The notes under the pieces: model-generated
The model's database searches: none
The model's input: the letters and a program-made list of their open reading frames with translations, nothing else
Told to the model about the DNA's origin: nothing
From: Candidatus Krumholzibacteriota bacterium
GTDB taxonomy: Bacteria > Krumholzibacteriota > Krumholzibacteriia > JAJRXK01
Assembly: GCA_029262065.1 (NCBI GenBank)
Contig: JAJDAC010000048.1
Span: 124,001 to 188,000 of the forward strand
DNA: 64,000 nucleotides
Reading direction: 5' to 3'
Position numbers and translations under genes: made by a program
In this document: in pieces, positions 52,752-60,576 of the stretch
Layout of the letters: every line of letters begins with the position of its first letter
How positions within the stretch are numbered: the stretch's first letter is position 1

Positions 52752-54215
52752 ATGAGTTCCATTCGTGTGAGGTTCGCACCCAGCCCCACCGGCACCCTGC
52801 ATGTGGGCGGTGCGCGGACCGCGCTGTTCAACTGGCTGTACGCCCGCCTGCAGAAGGGCGTGTTCGTGCTTCGTATCGAAGACACCGACCAGGAGCGCAG
52901 CACCGACGCCAGTACGCAACAGATCTTGCGTTCGATGCAGTGGTTGGGTTTGGACTGGGATGAAGGTCCCACCGAAGACGGCGCCGACAGCCGCGGCGAC
53001 CATGGTCCCTACTTCCAATCGCAGCGGCGCGACAAGTACGACGAATTCGCGGCGCGCCTGCTTCAGGAAAACCTGGCCTATCCGTGTTACTGCACACCCG
53101 ATGAACTCGATGCCATGCGTCAGAAGGCCAAGGCGGAAAAACGCGATTTTGGTTACGACGGTCGCTGTCGCGATCTTTCCCACGACGAACGAAAAGAGCG
53201 CGAAGCGCGGGGTCGAACGTCGGTATTGCGAGTACGTACTCCCGACGAGGGATCCATCCGCTGGACCGACATCGTGCACGGCGACATGGAAATCGCGGCC
53301 GACACGGTCGAAGACTGGGTGGCCGTGAAAGGCGATGGGTTTCCCACCTACAATTTCGCCGCGGTGGTGGACGACGGCCTGATGGAGATTAGTCACGTAC
53401 TGCGGGGCGACGATCACATCAGCAATACCCCCAAACAGATTCACCTGTTTCGCGAGCTGGGTTTCAGGATTCCCAAGTTCGGGCATATGCCCATGATCCT
53501 GGGCAGCGACGGTAAGCGTCTCAGCAAGCGACATGGCGCGGCCAGCGTCGAGGAATTCCGCGACGAGAACTTCCTGTCCGCCGCACTGGTCAACTACCTG
53601 GCTCTGCTGGGGTGGTCGCCGGGCAACGATCAGGAAGTGTTCACCGTCCAGCAGCTCACCAAGAAGTTCAGCCTGAAACGACTGAACCATTCGGCCGCCG
53701 TGTTCGATCCCGAGAAGCTGGCCTACATCAACGCCGAGCATCTGAAGTTGCTGAGCGACAAGCAGCGCCTGGCCATGGCCTGGCCCATTCTGGTGGACGC
53801 CGGTCTGGCCGAAGCCGACGATGGCCAGGCCCGGGCGAAACTGGGCCAGGTGCTCAAGATCATGGGTGCCCGCGTGTCCCACCTGAACGATGTGCCCGCC
53901 TACTGTGCCGCCTACTTTTCCGATGACTACGAGCTGGATGCCGAGGCCGCGGCCGAGTTCGACGACGAAGCCCAGGCCCACATGGCGAAACTGGCCGAGG
54001 CGATGGCCAAGGTGGAAGGGTTCGACGCCGCTTCCGCCGAGGCGGCCCTACGGGCTCTGGCCGACGAGTTGGGTCTGAAGGCCGGTCAGCTCATCCATCC
54101 GGCCCGCTTCGCTGTGAGCGGCCAGAAGGTGGGTCCCAGCGTCTTCGATGTGCTGGCCACCGTGGGGCAGGAGCGCGTGGTCCAGCGCCTCAGGGCCCCT
54201 CGCCGGCCCGCCTAG
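52752..54215 (+). CDS. gltX: Glutamyl-tRNA synthetase
   Basis: This 487-residue class I synthetase charges tRNA-Glu and, in species without GlnRS, also tRNA-Gln. The HIGH-type motif is RFAPSPTGTLHVGGARTALFN and the KMSKS equivalent is GKRLSKRHGA. RGDDHISNTPKQ and a C-terminal anticodon-binding helical domain are present. Length is normal. Downstream tRNA-Gln and tRNA-Glu genes suggest coordinated supply. Whether it is discriminating cannot be told here. No Shine-Dalgarno is obvious at the ATG. Confidence 0.97.
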   Translation: MSSIRVRFAPSPTGTLHVGGARTALFNWLYARLQKGVFVLRIEDTDQERSTDASTQQILRSMQWLGLDWDEGPTEDGADSRGDHGPYFQSQRRDKYDEFAARLLQENLAYPCYCTPDELDAMRQKAKAEKRDFGYDGRCRDLSHDERKEREARGRTSVLRVRTPDEGSIRWTDIVHGDMEIAADTVEDWVAVKGDGFPTYNFAAVVDDGLMEISHVLRGDDHISNTPKQIHLFRELGFRIPKFGHMPMILGSDGKRLSKRHGAASVEEFRDENFLSAALVNYLALLGWSPGNDQEVFTVQQLTKKFSLKRLNHSAAVFDPEKLAYINAEHLKLLSDKQRLAMAWPILVDAGLAEADDGQARAKLGQVLKIMGARVSHLNDVPAYCAAYFSDDYELDAEAAAEFDDEAQAHMAKLAEAMAKVEGFDAASAEAALRALADELGLKAGQLIHPARFAVSGQKVGPSVFDVLATVGQERVVQRLRAPRRPA

Positions 54216-54263
54216 CCGTACCACCAGCTCAGGCCCGGCTGGGCCAACTACCCGGCGCGGCGC

Positions 54264-54292
54264 TTGCCAGCGCCCCGTGTCTGTTTTAGATT
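54264..54292 (+). promoter_or_regulatory. Candidate sigma-70 promoter of the tRNA-Gln/tRNA-Glu unit
   Basis: TTGCCA at 54264-54269 and TAGATT at 54287-54292 are spaced 17 bp. Transcription would start near 54299, immediately before tRNA-Gln. The matches are 5 of 6 and 4 of 6. Confidence 0.45.
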
Positions 54293-54303
54293 CAACGGCT
54301 TGA

Positions 54304-54377
54304 TGGCCCGTCGTCTAACGGCAGGACAACTGGTTCTGGTCCAGTGAATGGGGGTTCGAATCCTCCCGGGCCAACCA
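54304..54377 (+). tRNA. tRNA-Gln (CTG)
   Basis: A 74-base cloverleaf with encoded CCA. The acceptor TGGCCCG pairs with CGGGCCA, the anticodon stem ACTGG/CCAGT encloses TTCTGGT with CTG at 34-36, and the T arm contains GGTTCGAAT. It lies 88 bp after gltX and 87 bp before tRNA-Glu. Confidence 0.96.
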
Positions 54378-54464
54378 CTCTCCATGGGCGCCCCACGCAA
54401 GAGCCACGGCTCTTGACCGGCCTGGGTCGCCCCACCAGAATGGGGAGAATCTGAGAGATCTCGT

Positions 54465-54540
54465 GGCCCCTTCGTCTAGTGGCCCAGGACGCCTGGTTCT
54501 CAGCCAGGAAACAGGGGTTCGATTCCCCTAGGGGCTGCCA
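54465..54540 (+). tRNA. tRNA-Glu (CTC)
   Basis: A 76-base cloverleaf with encoded CCA. The acceptor GGCCCCT pairs with AGGGGCT (G1-U72 wobble), the anticodon stem CCTGG/CCAGG encloses TTCTCAG with CTC, and the T arm has GGTTCGATT. It is followed at once by two terminators. Confidence 0.96.
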
Positions 54541-54545
54541 CTTGA

Positions 54546-54583
54546 AGAGGCCCCTCGATCGCTGATCGAGGGGCCTCTTTTTT
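54546..54583 (+). terminator. First of twin intrinsic terminators after tRNA-Glu
   Basis: A perfect 15-bp stem (AGAGGCCCCTCGATC with its complement), loop GCT and six T residues. It begins 6 bases after the tRNA CCA end. Confidence 0.95.
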
Positions 54584-54591
54584 CGAGTTTC

Positions 54592-54630
54592 GAGGGGCCC
54601 CTCGATCGCTGATCGAGGGGCCTCTTTTCT
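54592..54630 (+). terminator. Second of twin intrinsic terminators after tRNA-Glu
   Basis: A near copy of the preceding terminator: a 12-bp stem GGCCCCTCGATC with its complement, the same GCT loop, and a TCTTTTCTTCTT tail. The shared core of about 30 bp indicates a local duplication. Confidence 0.88.
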
Positions 54631-54649
54631 TCTTCGGATTCGAGCCAAC

Positions 54650-55606
54650 GTGTCCACATCAGTGTCTGGCTCGGCGCCTCTACCTGGCTCTAGCTCAGGT
54701 CCTGAATCGACCCCGCAGGCGATCGCCGCCGGCCGCGAGCAACGGGCGGGAATCGCCTACGGTCTGGCCGCCTACCTCTGGTGGGGGTTCTGCGTGGTGT
54801 ACTTCAAGGCGGTGGCCCACGTGCCCGCTTTCGAAGTACTTGGGCATCGCATTGTCTGGTCGGTCGTATTCCTGGGGCTGTTGTTGGGCCTGCGCGGCCG
54901 ACTGCCCGAGGTGCGCGCGGCGTTTCGACATCGGCGCACGCTGCTCACGCTCATGGTCACGGCCTGTCTGGTTTCGACCAACTGGGTCGTATTCATATGG
55001 TCGGTCGCCAACGATCACGTCGTCGAAGCCAGCCTGGGGTACTTCATCAATCCGTTGGTGAACGTTCTGCTGGGGTTCATGTTCCTGAAGGAACGGTTGC
55101 GGCCGGTCCAGTGGTTCAGCGTGGCGCTTGCGGCCGCGGGTGTGGTCTTCCTTACGCTAAGCATCGGTCACGTGCCGGTGATCGCGCTCACGCTGGCGTT
55201 CTCGTTCGGCTTCTACGGACTGCTGCGCAAGGTGGCGGGAGCTGGACCCACGGTGGGCTTGGCGGTCGAGACGCTCCTTCTTCTTCCTCTTGCATTGGGC
55301 TATCTGGTGTTCACCCACACTCAGGGTGAACTCGTGTTCATGCGCGATGGTTGGCCCATCAACGGGCTGCTCATGTTGGGCGGAGTGATCACCGCGCTGC
55401 CGTTGCTGTGGTTCGCCAACGCGGCCAAGCGACTTCCGTTGGCCACCATTGGATTCCTGCAGTACCTGGCGCCGTCGCTACAACTCATGCTGGGCGTGCT
55501 GGTCTACGGCGAAGCGTTCGGGCGCGATCACCAGGTGGCGTTTGCGTGCATATGGACCGCGCTGATCATCTACAGTTTTTCCGCCGCCCGGCGCGCCCGC
55601 ACCTAG
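54650..55606 (+). CDS. rarD: RarD/EamA-family permease
   Basis: This 318-residue protein has about ten transmembrane helices and two EamA halves. Family blocks include YLWWGFCVVYFKAV near the N-terminus, HRIVWSVVFL, TNWVVFIWSVAND, SLGYFINPLVNVLLG and a late PLLWFANAAKRLPLATIGFLQYLAPSLQLMLGV. These match RarD (named for chloramphenicol sensitivity in E. coli). The transported substrate is unknown. The start is GTG 54650, although a later start is possible because the first 30 residues are Ser/Pro-rich and no Shine-Dalgarno is clear. Confidence 0.9.
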   Translation: MSTSVSGSAPLPGSSSGPESTPQAIAAGREQRAGIAYGLAAYLWWGFCVVYFKAVAHVPAFEVLGHRIVWSVVFLGLLLGLRGRLPEVRAAFRHRRTLLTLMVTACLVSTNWVVFIWSVANDHVVEASLGYFINPLVNVLLGFMFLKERLRPVQWFSVALAAAGVVFLTLSIGHVPVIALTLAFSFGFYGLLRKVAGAGPTVGLAVETLLLLPLALGYLVFTHTQGELVFMRDGWPINGLLMLGGVITALPLLWFANAAKRLPLATIGFLQYLAPSLQLMLGVLVYGEAFGRDHQVAFACIWTALIIYSFSAARRART

Positions 55607-55744
55607 AGGGCATTGCTTGGGGCGGGCCGAATTGCTTAGTCTGAGAGCAGTCTGGCCTTACACCCGGGACGTACTTGCCGCCGATGGCACCCAGGTTGCG
55701 GCCCGAGACGTTCGAGGCCGTGGCCGAGCCCTAGGGGGCGCAGC

Positions 55745-56656
55745 GTGAAGTTCAGAGTTGTGGTAATTCTCGTGGTTCTTGTTTCGATGGCGAATGGAGA
55801 GGACTGCGCGGCGGCAGAGCCGGTCGCCGCTGGCCGGTTGCGATTGCGATCCCCGGAGTCGTCATTCTTGGATTTCTTGCAACCAGGCGAGGTGTTTGAG
55901 TTTTTCGTCGAGGCCAGTTTCGACTACGAAAAGATCTGCCAACCGGAACAGAACCAGGTCAACGGAGCGTCTCGCGTCGAGTTTTCCGTGATCGCCCCGC
56001 CCGAGGTCGAGTTGTTGGCCCGCCAGGTCCTCGTCACTCTGTACACCGATGAAGGGGATGGTCAGGACAACTGGATCCTGAATTTTGCCAATCCGCTGCC
56101 GAGCGGGGGAGAGACAACACGCCTTGTTCGGTACTTTGCGCGGCTTCGTGAATACGCCCACGCGGAGATAGCGCTGGGACCTGCCAGTCCAAGTCAGTTC
56201 GGTAACGAATACCCTGCGTTTGGCTGGACCGAGTCACAGTCGAGCGTCGAGTGTGCAGGGCCGTGCGACCGAAGGTTTCTTGCGAGCCGACTCCGATCTT
56301 CGCTATTCATCAATGAACACATAACGGAGCGTGATTGTCCGGTAACATTCGACTCGCCGCGGGCGGGTGCTACGTACCAGGTCGGGCAGATCGTTCAGAT
56401 TCGGTGGGTCGAAACCAGAAGCGATCTCACGTTCTACTTCTCCGAAGACGGTGGTGAGACTAGCCACTGGATCCCCGTTTTTGATAGTAAGTGCTTGGAA
56501 TGGACGGTTCCCGACATGCCGACAGAAACGGGTAGAATACTAACGTACGCCTGCCCTGGTTTTCCGTTCGCCGCAGAAAGCGGTGTTTTCCGAATAGAGC
56601 GCCCGGTCGCGAACGACATATCGAGTTGGGGGGCGCTCAAGGCACGGTTCGAATGA
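55745..56656 (+). CDS. Exported protein of unknown function with AT-richer codons
   Basis: This is a 303-residue protein with a GTG start. The signal peptide is MKFRVVVILVVLVSMANGEDCAAA. The mature part is beta-rich and contains several Cys (KICQPEQ, VECAGPCDR, RDCPVTF, SKCLEWT). The second half, VTFDSPRAGATYQVGQIVQIRWV and then SEDGGETSHWIPV, resembles Ig-like/Ser-Thr-rich-anchored extracellular domains. Codon choices (aat, gaa, tta-like codons, fewer G/C third positions) differ from neighbouring genes, suggesting later acquisition or weak selection. I recognise no family beyond this. Confidence 0.7.
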   Translation: MKFRVVVILVVLVSMANGEDCAAAEPVAAGRLRLRSPESSFLDFLQPGEVFEFFVEASFDYEKICQPEQNQVNGASRVEFSVIAPPEVELLARQVLVTLYTDEGDGQDNWILNFANPLPSGGETTRLVRYFARLREYAHAEIALGPASPSQFGNEYPAFGWTESQSSVECAGPCDRRFLASRLRSSLFINEHITERDCPVTFDSPRAGATYQVGQIVQIRWVETRSDLTFYFSEDGGETSHWIPVFDSKCLEWTVPDMPTETGRILTYACPGFPFAAESGVFRIERPVANDISSWGALKARFE

Positions 56657-56676
56657 TGGTGTGCGGACAGGCGGGC

Positions 56677-56706
56677 AAAAAAAGGGCTCCCTTGTCGGGA
56701 GCCCTT
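56677..56706 (-). terminator. Rho-independent terminator of the fusA-ATPase unit
   Basis: On the minus strand AAGGGCTCCC pairs with GGGAGCCCTT around a 5-base loop and is followed by a seven-T tract. It lies 26 bp after the stop of the ATPase gene. Read on the plus strand it has only a short T tail, so it may serve both converging genes. Confidence 0.85.
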
Positions 56707-56731
56707 CTACAAACCGAATGTCACTGACCGG

Positions 56732-57439
56732 CTAGCGCCACTTCAGTAGCAACGTGCGCGGATCCAGTTCGATGAACAGGTTGCTCACGTGGCTGTTGTC
56801 GTGGTCTTTCAGCAGCTCGAGTTTTACGTGGTCGGCGGCCGGATCCAGACGGACCATGACCGACAGGTATTCTTCGAACCGAGCCAGGAAGTTGGGCACG
56901 CCGCGCTCGTCGCATTCGTCGTCTCGCTGCGTGCGGCAGTTCAGCCACATTTCGCAGTTCAGTTCGACGGCCAGATCCTTGAAGGCTCGTATCTCGTCTT
57001 CGGTGTTGTGCCGGAACTGCGGGTAGCCGTCGACTACCATGCAGTAGGGCTCGAAGTGCATGAGCTCGCGGGCCATATCGATGGCCGCGCGCATCTTGTC
57101 CATCGAAAACGCACCGTTGGTGTACGTGTGGATAATGCGATTGCGTTCGACTTCCAGATGCACCCCGGCACGATTTTCCAGTTTCGTACTCTCGGCCAGG
57201 TCGTGGAACACCTCGTCGTAGAATGCGCGGACCTTGTCCAACGGATCCTCGGTGTTGATGTGCAGCACCTTGCGGTCGCGCATCAGATCGTCCAGTGCCA
57301 CACCCACCAGGAACGCGGTCTTACCCACGCCGGCCCGGCTCATGACTACGCCAACGTTGCCGCGGCCCAGGCCGCCGTTGGTCGAGCGTTCGAACACCCG
57401 CAAGGGGCTGCGCTCGCTGACTTCCTTTTGGTAAACCAT
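56732..57439 (-). CDS. RecA/KaiC-like P-loop ATPase of unknown role
   Basis: This is a 235-residue protein. GGLGRGNVGVVMSRAGVGKTAFLVGVA (split here: GGLGRGNVG, then VVMSRAGVGKTAF) resembles the RadA/KaiC Walker A region, with GVGKT at 37-41 and Ser in place of the usual first Gly or Ala. HINTEDP and the strand CMVVDGY look like Walker B. The second half carries ELNCEMWLNCRTQRDDE. There is no zinc finger or Lon-like tail, so it is not RadA itself. It starts 13 bp after the fusA stop with a full AGGAGG, so it is in the fusA transcript. I do not recognise a named family. Confidence 0.78.
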   Translation of the reverse strand: MVYQKEVSERSPLRVFERSTNGGLGRGNVGVVMSRAGVGKTAFLVGVALDDLMRDRKVLHINTEDPLDKVRAFYDEVFHDLAESTKLENRAGVHLEVERNRIIHTYTNGAFSMDKMRAAIDMARELMHFEPYCMVVDGYPQFRHNTEDEIRAFKDLAVELNCEMWLNCRTQRDDECDERGVPNFLARFEEYLSVMVRLDPAADHVKLELLKDHDNSHVSNLFIELDPRTLLLKWR

Positions 57440-57452
57440 CGATCGACGCCTC

Positions 57453-59555
57453 CTAATTGGTGGATCCCGCTGCGCGTTTTTCCAGGAACTTCTCGCGTAG
57501 GCCCTCAGCTATATCGTTGGGAGCCTTACCGTAGCGCGCGAACTCCATGGAGAACTCGGCCTTACCTTGTGTCGAAGAGCGCAGAACGGTCGCGTAACCG
57601 AACATCTCCGCCAGCGGCACTTCAGCCTCGACGCGCACGAATCCGTCGTCTTCGGTCGTTCCAACCACCATGCCGCGTCGCTGCATCATGGTGGCCAGGA
57701 TCTCGCCCTGGAACTCGCTGGGGCCTTCCACCGAAACCATCATGATGGGCTCGAGGGCCACCGGCTTTGCACTCAGATAGTACTCGCGGAAGGCGCCGCG
57801 ACCGGCCGCCTGGAACGCGTTGTCGCTACTATCCACGGCGTGAGAGCTACCGTCGGTCAGCTTTACGCCGATTCCCACGACCGGGAACCCGATGTACTCA
57901 CCCTTGCCCAGGCAGGCCTTGAAACCCTTTTCCACCGAGCTGATGTACTCGGTGGGGATGTTGCCACCCACGACCTTGCTCTCGAACGAGAACTCGCCTT
58001 CGTCGATGGGTCCCATGGTTCCCATGATCTTTCCGTACTGACCCGAACCACCCGTCTGCTTCTTGTGCGTGTAGTTGAAGTCCACGGTCTTGGTAATTGT
58101 TTCGCGGTAGGCCACCTGCGGCTTACCGGTGGTCACCTCGGCCTTGAACTCGCGTTTCATACGTTCGACGTAAACCTCGAGATGCAACTCGCCCATACCG
58201 GCGATGATGGTGTCGTTGGTTTCCTCGTCGAGGTACGTGCGAAACGTGGGGTCTTCCTTGGTGAAGCGTTGCAGCGCCTTGGACATGTGATCCTGGGCCT
58301 TCTTGTCCACCGGGACCACGGCCAGCTTGATGACCGGATCGGGTACGTGGATCGACGTCATCGAAGCGGCGACGCTGCCATCGGTGAACGTGTCACCTGA
58401 TGCGCAATCGATTCCGAACAACGCGACGATGTCGCCAGCCGAAGCCTGTTCGATGTCTTCCATCTGGTCGGCATGCATACGAGCCAAACGTCCCACCTTC
58501 ACGCCCTTGGTGGTGCGTGAGTTGTAGATCGTGTCGCCCTTCTTCAAGGTGCCCTGGTAGATACGCACGTACGTAAGCTGTCCGTACGGGCTGACCTCCA
58601 GTTTGAATGCCAACGCGATGAGGGGCGAGTCGGGGTCTACCTTCACCTCGAACGTGGTCTCTTCCTCTTTGTCGACGAGGATGGCCTGGTTCGTCACGTC
58701 GGTGGGATTCGGCAGGTACGCCAACACTGCGTCGAGCAGAAGTTGAACGCCGCGGTTCTTGTAGGCCGAGCCCATGAAGACCGGGGTGACTTCGCGCGAG
58801 ATGGTGGCGGCGCGTACCGCTTCGTAGATGAGCTCCGGAGTAACCTGCTCTTCGAGCATGGCCTCGGTCAGGTTGTCGCTGAACATCGAAACCGCGTCGA
58901 GCATGACCTCGCGTCGAGCCTCGGCCTCGGGCAGCAGCGCGGCGGGGATATCGCCTTCGATGATCTGCTCGCCGTTTTCACCGCGGAAGGTGAACGCGCG
59001 CATGGTGACCAGGTCGACCACACCCTCGTGTTCGGCTTCCAGGCCAATGGGAATCTGCATCATGACCGCGTTGCGCTTGAGCTTCTCACGCAACTGATCG
59101 GCCACGCGTGCCGGATTGGCGCCGCTGCGGTCGCACTTGTTCACGAACGCGAGGGCCGGAACGTTGTAGCGACGCATCTGCCGGTCCACCGTAATGGATT
59201 GGCTTTGGACGCCGGCTACCGCGCACAACACCAGCACCGCACCGTCGAGCACGCGCAGCGCACGTTCCACCTCGATGGTGAAGTCCACATGGCCCGGAGT
59301 GTCGATGATGTTGATGTGGTGATCTTTCCACGTACAGTGCGTAGCCGCACTGGCAATGGTGATCCCGCGCTCGCGCTCCAGCTCCATGGAGTCCATGGTG
59401 GCGCCGATGCCGTCCTTTCCACGAACTTCGTGGATGGCGTGGATGCGATCGGTATAAAAAAGGATTCGCTCGGTCAGCGTGGTCTTACCTGAATCGATAT
59501 GCGCGCTGATCCCGATGTTGCGAAACTTCGAGAGTTCGGGAGTCCCCTTGCTCAC
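57453..59555 (-). CDS. fusA: Elongation factor G, mitochondrial (EF-G1/spdEFG1) type
   Basis: This 700-residue translational GTPase moves tRNA and mRNA through the ribosome. The start is GTG 59555 with AGGAG eight bases upstream; the open frame to 59720 is not coding. G1 is AHIDSGKTT (18-26), followed by [35 protein letters not shown] and NKCD at G4. [27 protein letters not shown] and [13 protein letters not shown] match mitochondrial EF-G1 and its bacterial spdEFG1 relatives rather than the common AHIDAGKTT form. It is not in a str operon here. A P-loop ATPase gene follows. Confidence 0.96.
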   Translation of the reverse strand: MSKGTPELSKFRNIGISAHIDSGKTTLTERILFYTDRIHAIHEVRGKDGIGATMDSMELERERGITIASAATHCTWKDHHINIIDTPGHVDFTIEVERALRVLDGAVLVLCAVAGVQSQSITVDRQMRRYNVPALAFVNKCDRSGANPARVADQLREKLKRNAVMMQIPIGLEAEHEGVVDLVTMRAFTFRGENGEQIIEGDIPAALLPEAEARREVMLDAVSMFSDNLTEAMLEEQVTPELIYEAVRAATISREVTPVFMGSAYKNRGVQLLLDAVLAYLPNPTDVTNQAILVDKEEETTFEVKVDPDSPLIALAFKLEVSPYGQLTYVRIYQGTLKKGDTIYNSRTTKGVKVGRLARMHADQMEDIEQASAGDIVALFGIDCASGDTFTDGSVAASMTSIHVPDPVIKLAVVPVDKKAQDHMSKALQRFTKEDPTFRTYLDEETNDTIIAGMGELHLEVYVERMKREFKAEVTTGKPQVAYRETITKTVDFNYTHKKQTGGSGQYGKIMGTMGPIDEGEFSFESKVVGGNIPTEYISSVEKGFKACLGKGEYIGFPVVGIGVKLTDGSSHAVDSSDNAFQAAGRGAFREYYLSAKPVALEPIMMVSVEGPSEFQGEILATMMQRRGMVVGTTEDDGFVRVEAEVPLAEMFGYATVLRSSTQGKAEFSMEFARYGKAPNDIAEGLREKFLEKRAAGSTN

Positions 59556-59786
59556 TGTTCCTGCTCCTGAATGAGACCTTCTCGTCGGCCGACAGAGGCC
59601 GACGGATATCGGCAGTTCTGGACCTAAACCGCCGCAATATAGCGCCTGACCAGGGAATGGCAAGGGCACCAGACATATTAACCGTTGCCCAGGGTGCCGC
59701 GGGCGCGGATCCTGGGGCAACGGGATTTCATGGAAGCGGGGGGTCGGGGTCGGACCCGGGTTTCGGGCCCGACCCGTTAGGTTGGA

Positions 59787-59867
59787 TCAGCCAGCCAGCG
59801 CGTGAGCCGCGACCAGCCATATGGCGGTGATGGTAAGAGCCGCCATCTGGAGTTTCCTCTGACGCAT
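59787..59867 (-). CDS. 26-residue single-span membrane microprotein
   Basis: ATG 59867 is preceded by GAGGAGG with a six-base spacer, one of the strongest ribosome sites in the window. The peptide begins MRQRKLQMAAL, runs through a hydrophobic stretch (TITAIWLVAA) and ends HALAG before TGA. The basic N-terminus and about 16 hydrophobic residues predict a positive-inside transmembrane helix. It lies between fusA and the TPR-like gene on the minus strand, transcribed separately from fusA's start by about 230 bp. It has no known family; it could also be a leader peptide. Confidence 0.55.
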   Translation of the reverse strand: MRQRKLQMAALTITAIWLVAAHALAG

Positions 59868-60029
59868 GGTCTTCCTCCTCAATGAATCCGGCCGTGCGAG
59901 CAGCCAGACTCGATGCATGGATTAGAGGTTTGGAGGTCGATCAAGACCCCGTAATTGTACCATGTGGCGAAAGTGCGGTGCAAATTGCTTAATATCAGTG
60001 GGTTACAACGTCACGCCGGCGGCTCTGGG

Positions 60030-60554
60030 GTGGCCTGGAGTCCGGCGTTTCTGGCGACCGTGGCGTTCGTGAGCGCCATCTGGGGTCTCGCGGTCGCGCC
60101 CGCGCAGGCCCAATCGGAGTCGGCCCAGGTGATCATCGCCCAATCCATGTACGACCGCGGCGACTTCCAGGAAGCGGCCGAAACCCTCGAGCGCCTCCTG
60201 CGCCGAGGCCGTCCGGCCGCCGAAGATCGCCTCACCGCCGGCGTAATCCTGGCCAGGTCGTTCACCCAGCTGGGCAAACAGGGCGCCGCCCAACAGGCGT
60301 TCCTGGGAGTGCTGCGACAGAACCCCGAGTGGAAGCCCGAACCCAACTGGCCGGCCAATGAACGCGGAGTAGCCCGCGCCGCCGCCGTGGAGTTCGCCGT
60401 GAGACAAGCCGAAGGGCTCGAAGAAACCCCAACCAACGCGGTGGAGCAGGGGGCCCAGGCAAGTCCGGACGCCGGAGACAATTGCGGCAAATGGTGGATA
60501 TGGCCCGCCGCCGGCGCAATTGCCATAGGCGGTCTGTTGGCTGCGTTGTTGTAG
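60030..60554 (+). CDS. Exported TPR-like protein with C-terminal membrane anchor
   Basis: This is a protein of about 174 residues. GTG 60030 begins a signal peptide (AWSPAFLATVAFVSAIWGLAVAPAQA). A TTG start at 59955 is also possible, and neither site has a good Shine-Dalgarno. The mature part, AQSMYDRGDFQEAAETLERLLRRG and LARSFTQLGKQGAAQQAFLGVLRQNPEW, is TPR-like. The C-terminus WWIWPAAGAIAIGGLLAALL is a transmembrane anchor. Proteins of this shape often accompany surface or secretion complexes. It converges with the M48 gene. Confidence 0.75.
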   Translation: MAWSPAFLATVAFVSAIWGLAVAPAQAQSESAQVIIAQSMYDRGDFQEAAETLERLLRRGRPAAEDRLTAGVILARSFTQLGKQGAAQQAFLGVLRQNPEWKPEPNWPANERGVARAAAVEFAVRQAEGLEETPTNAVEQGAQASPDAGDNCGKWWIWPAAGAIAIGGLLAALL

Positions 60555-60576
60555 GTCGCACAACCGAAGACCGCGA

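Noticed and set aside
59556-59720. Upstream extension of fusA
   Set aside because: EF-G homology and the AGGAG site place the start at GTG 59555; the extension has Pro/Gly-rich non-coding character.
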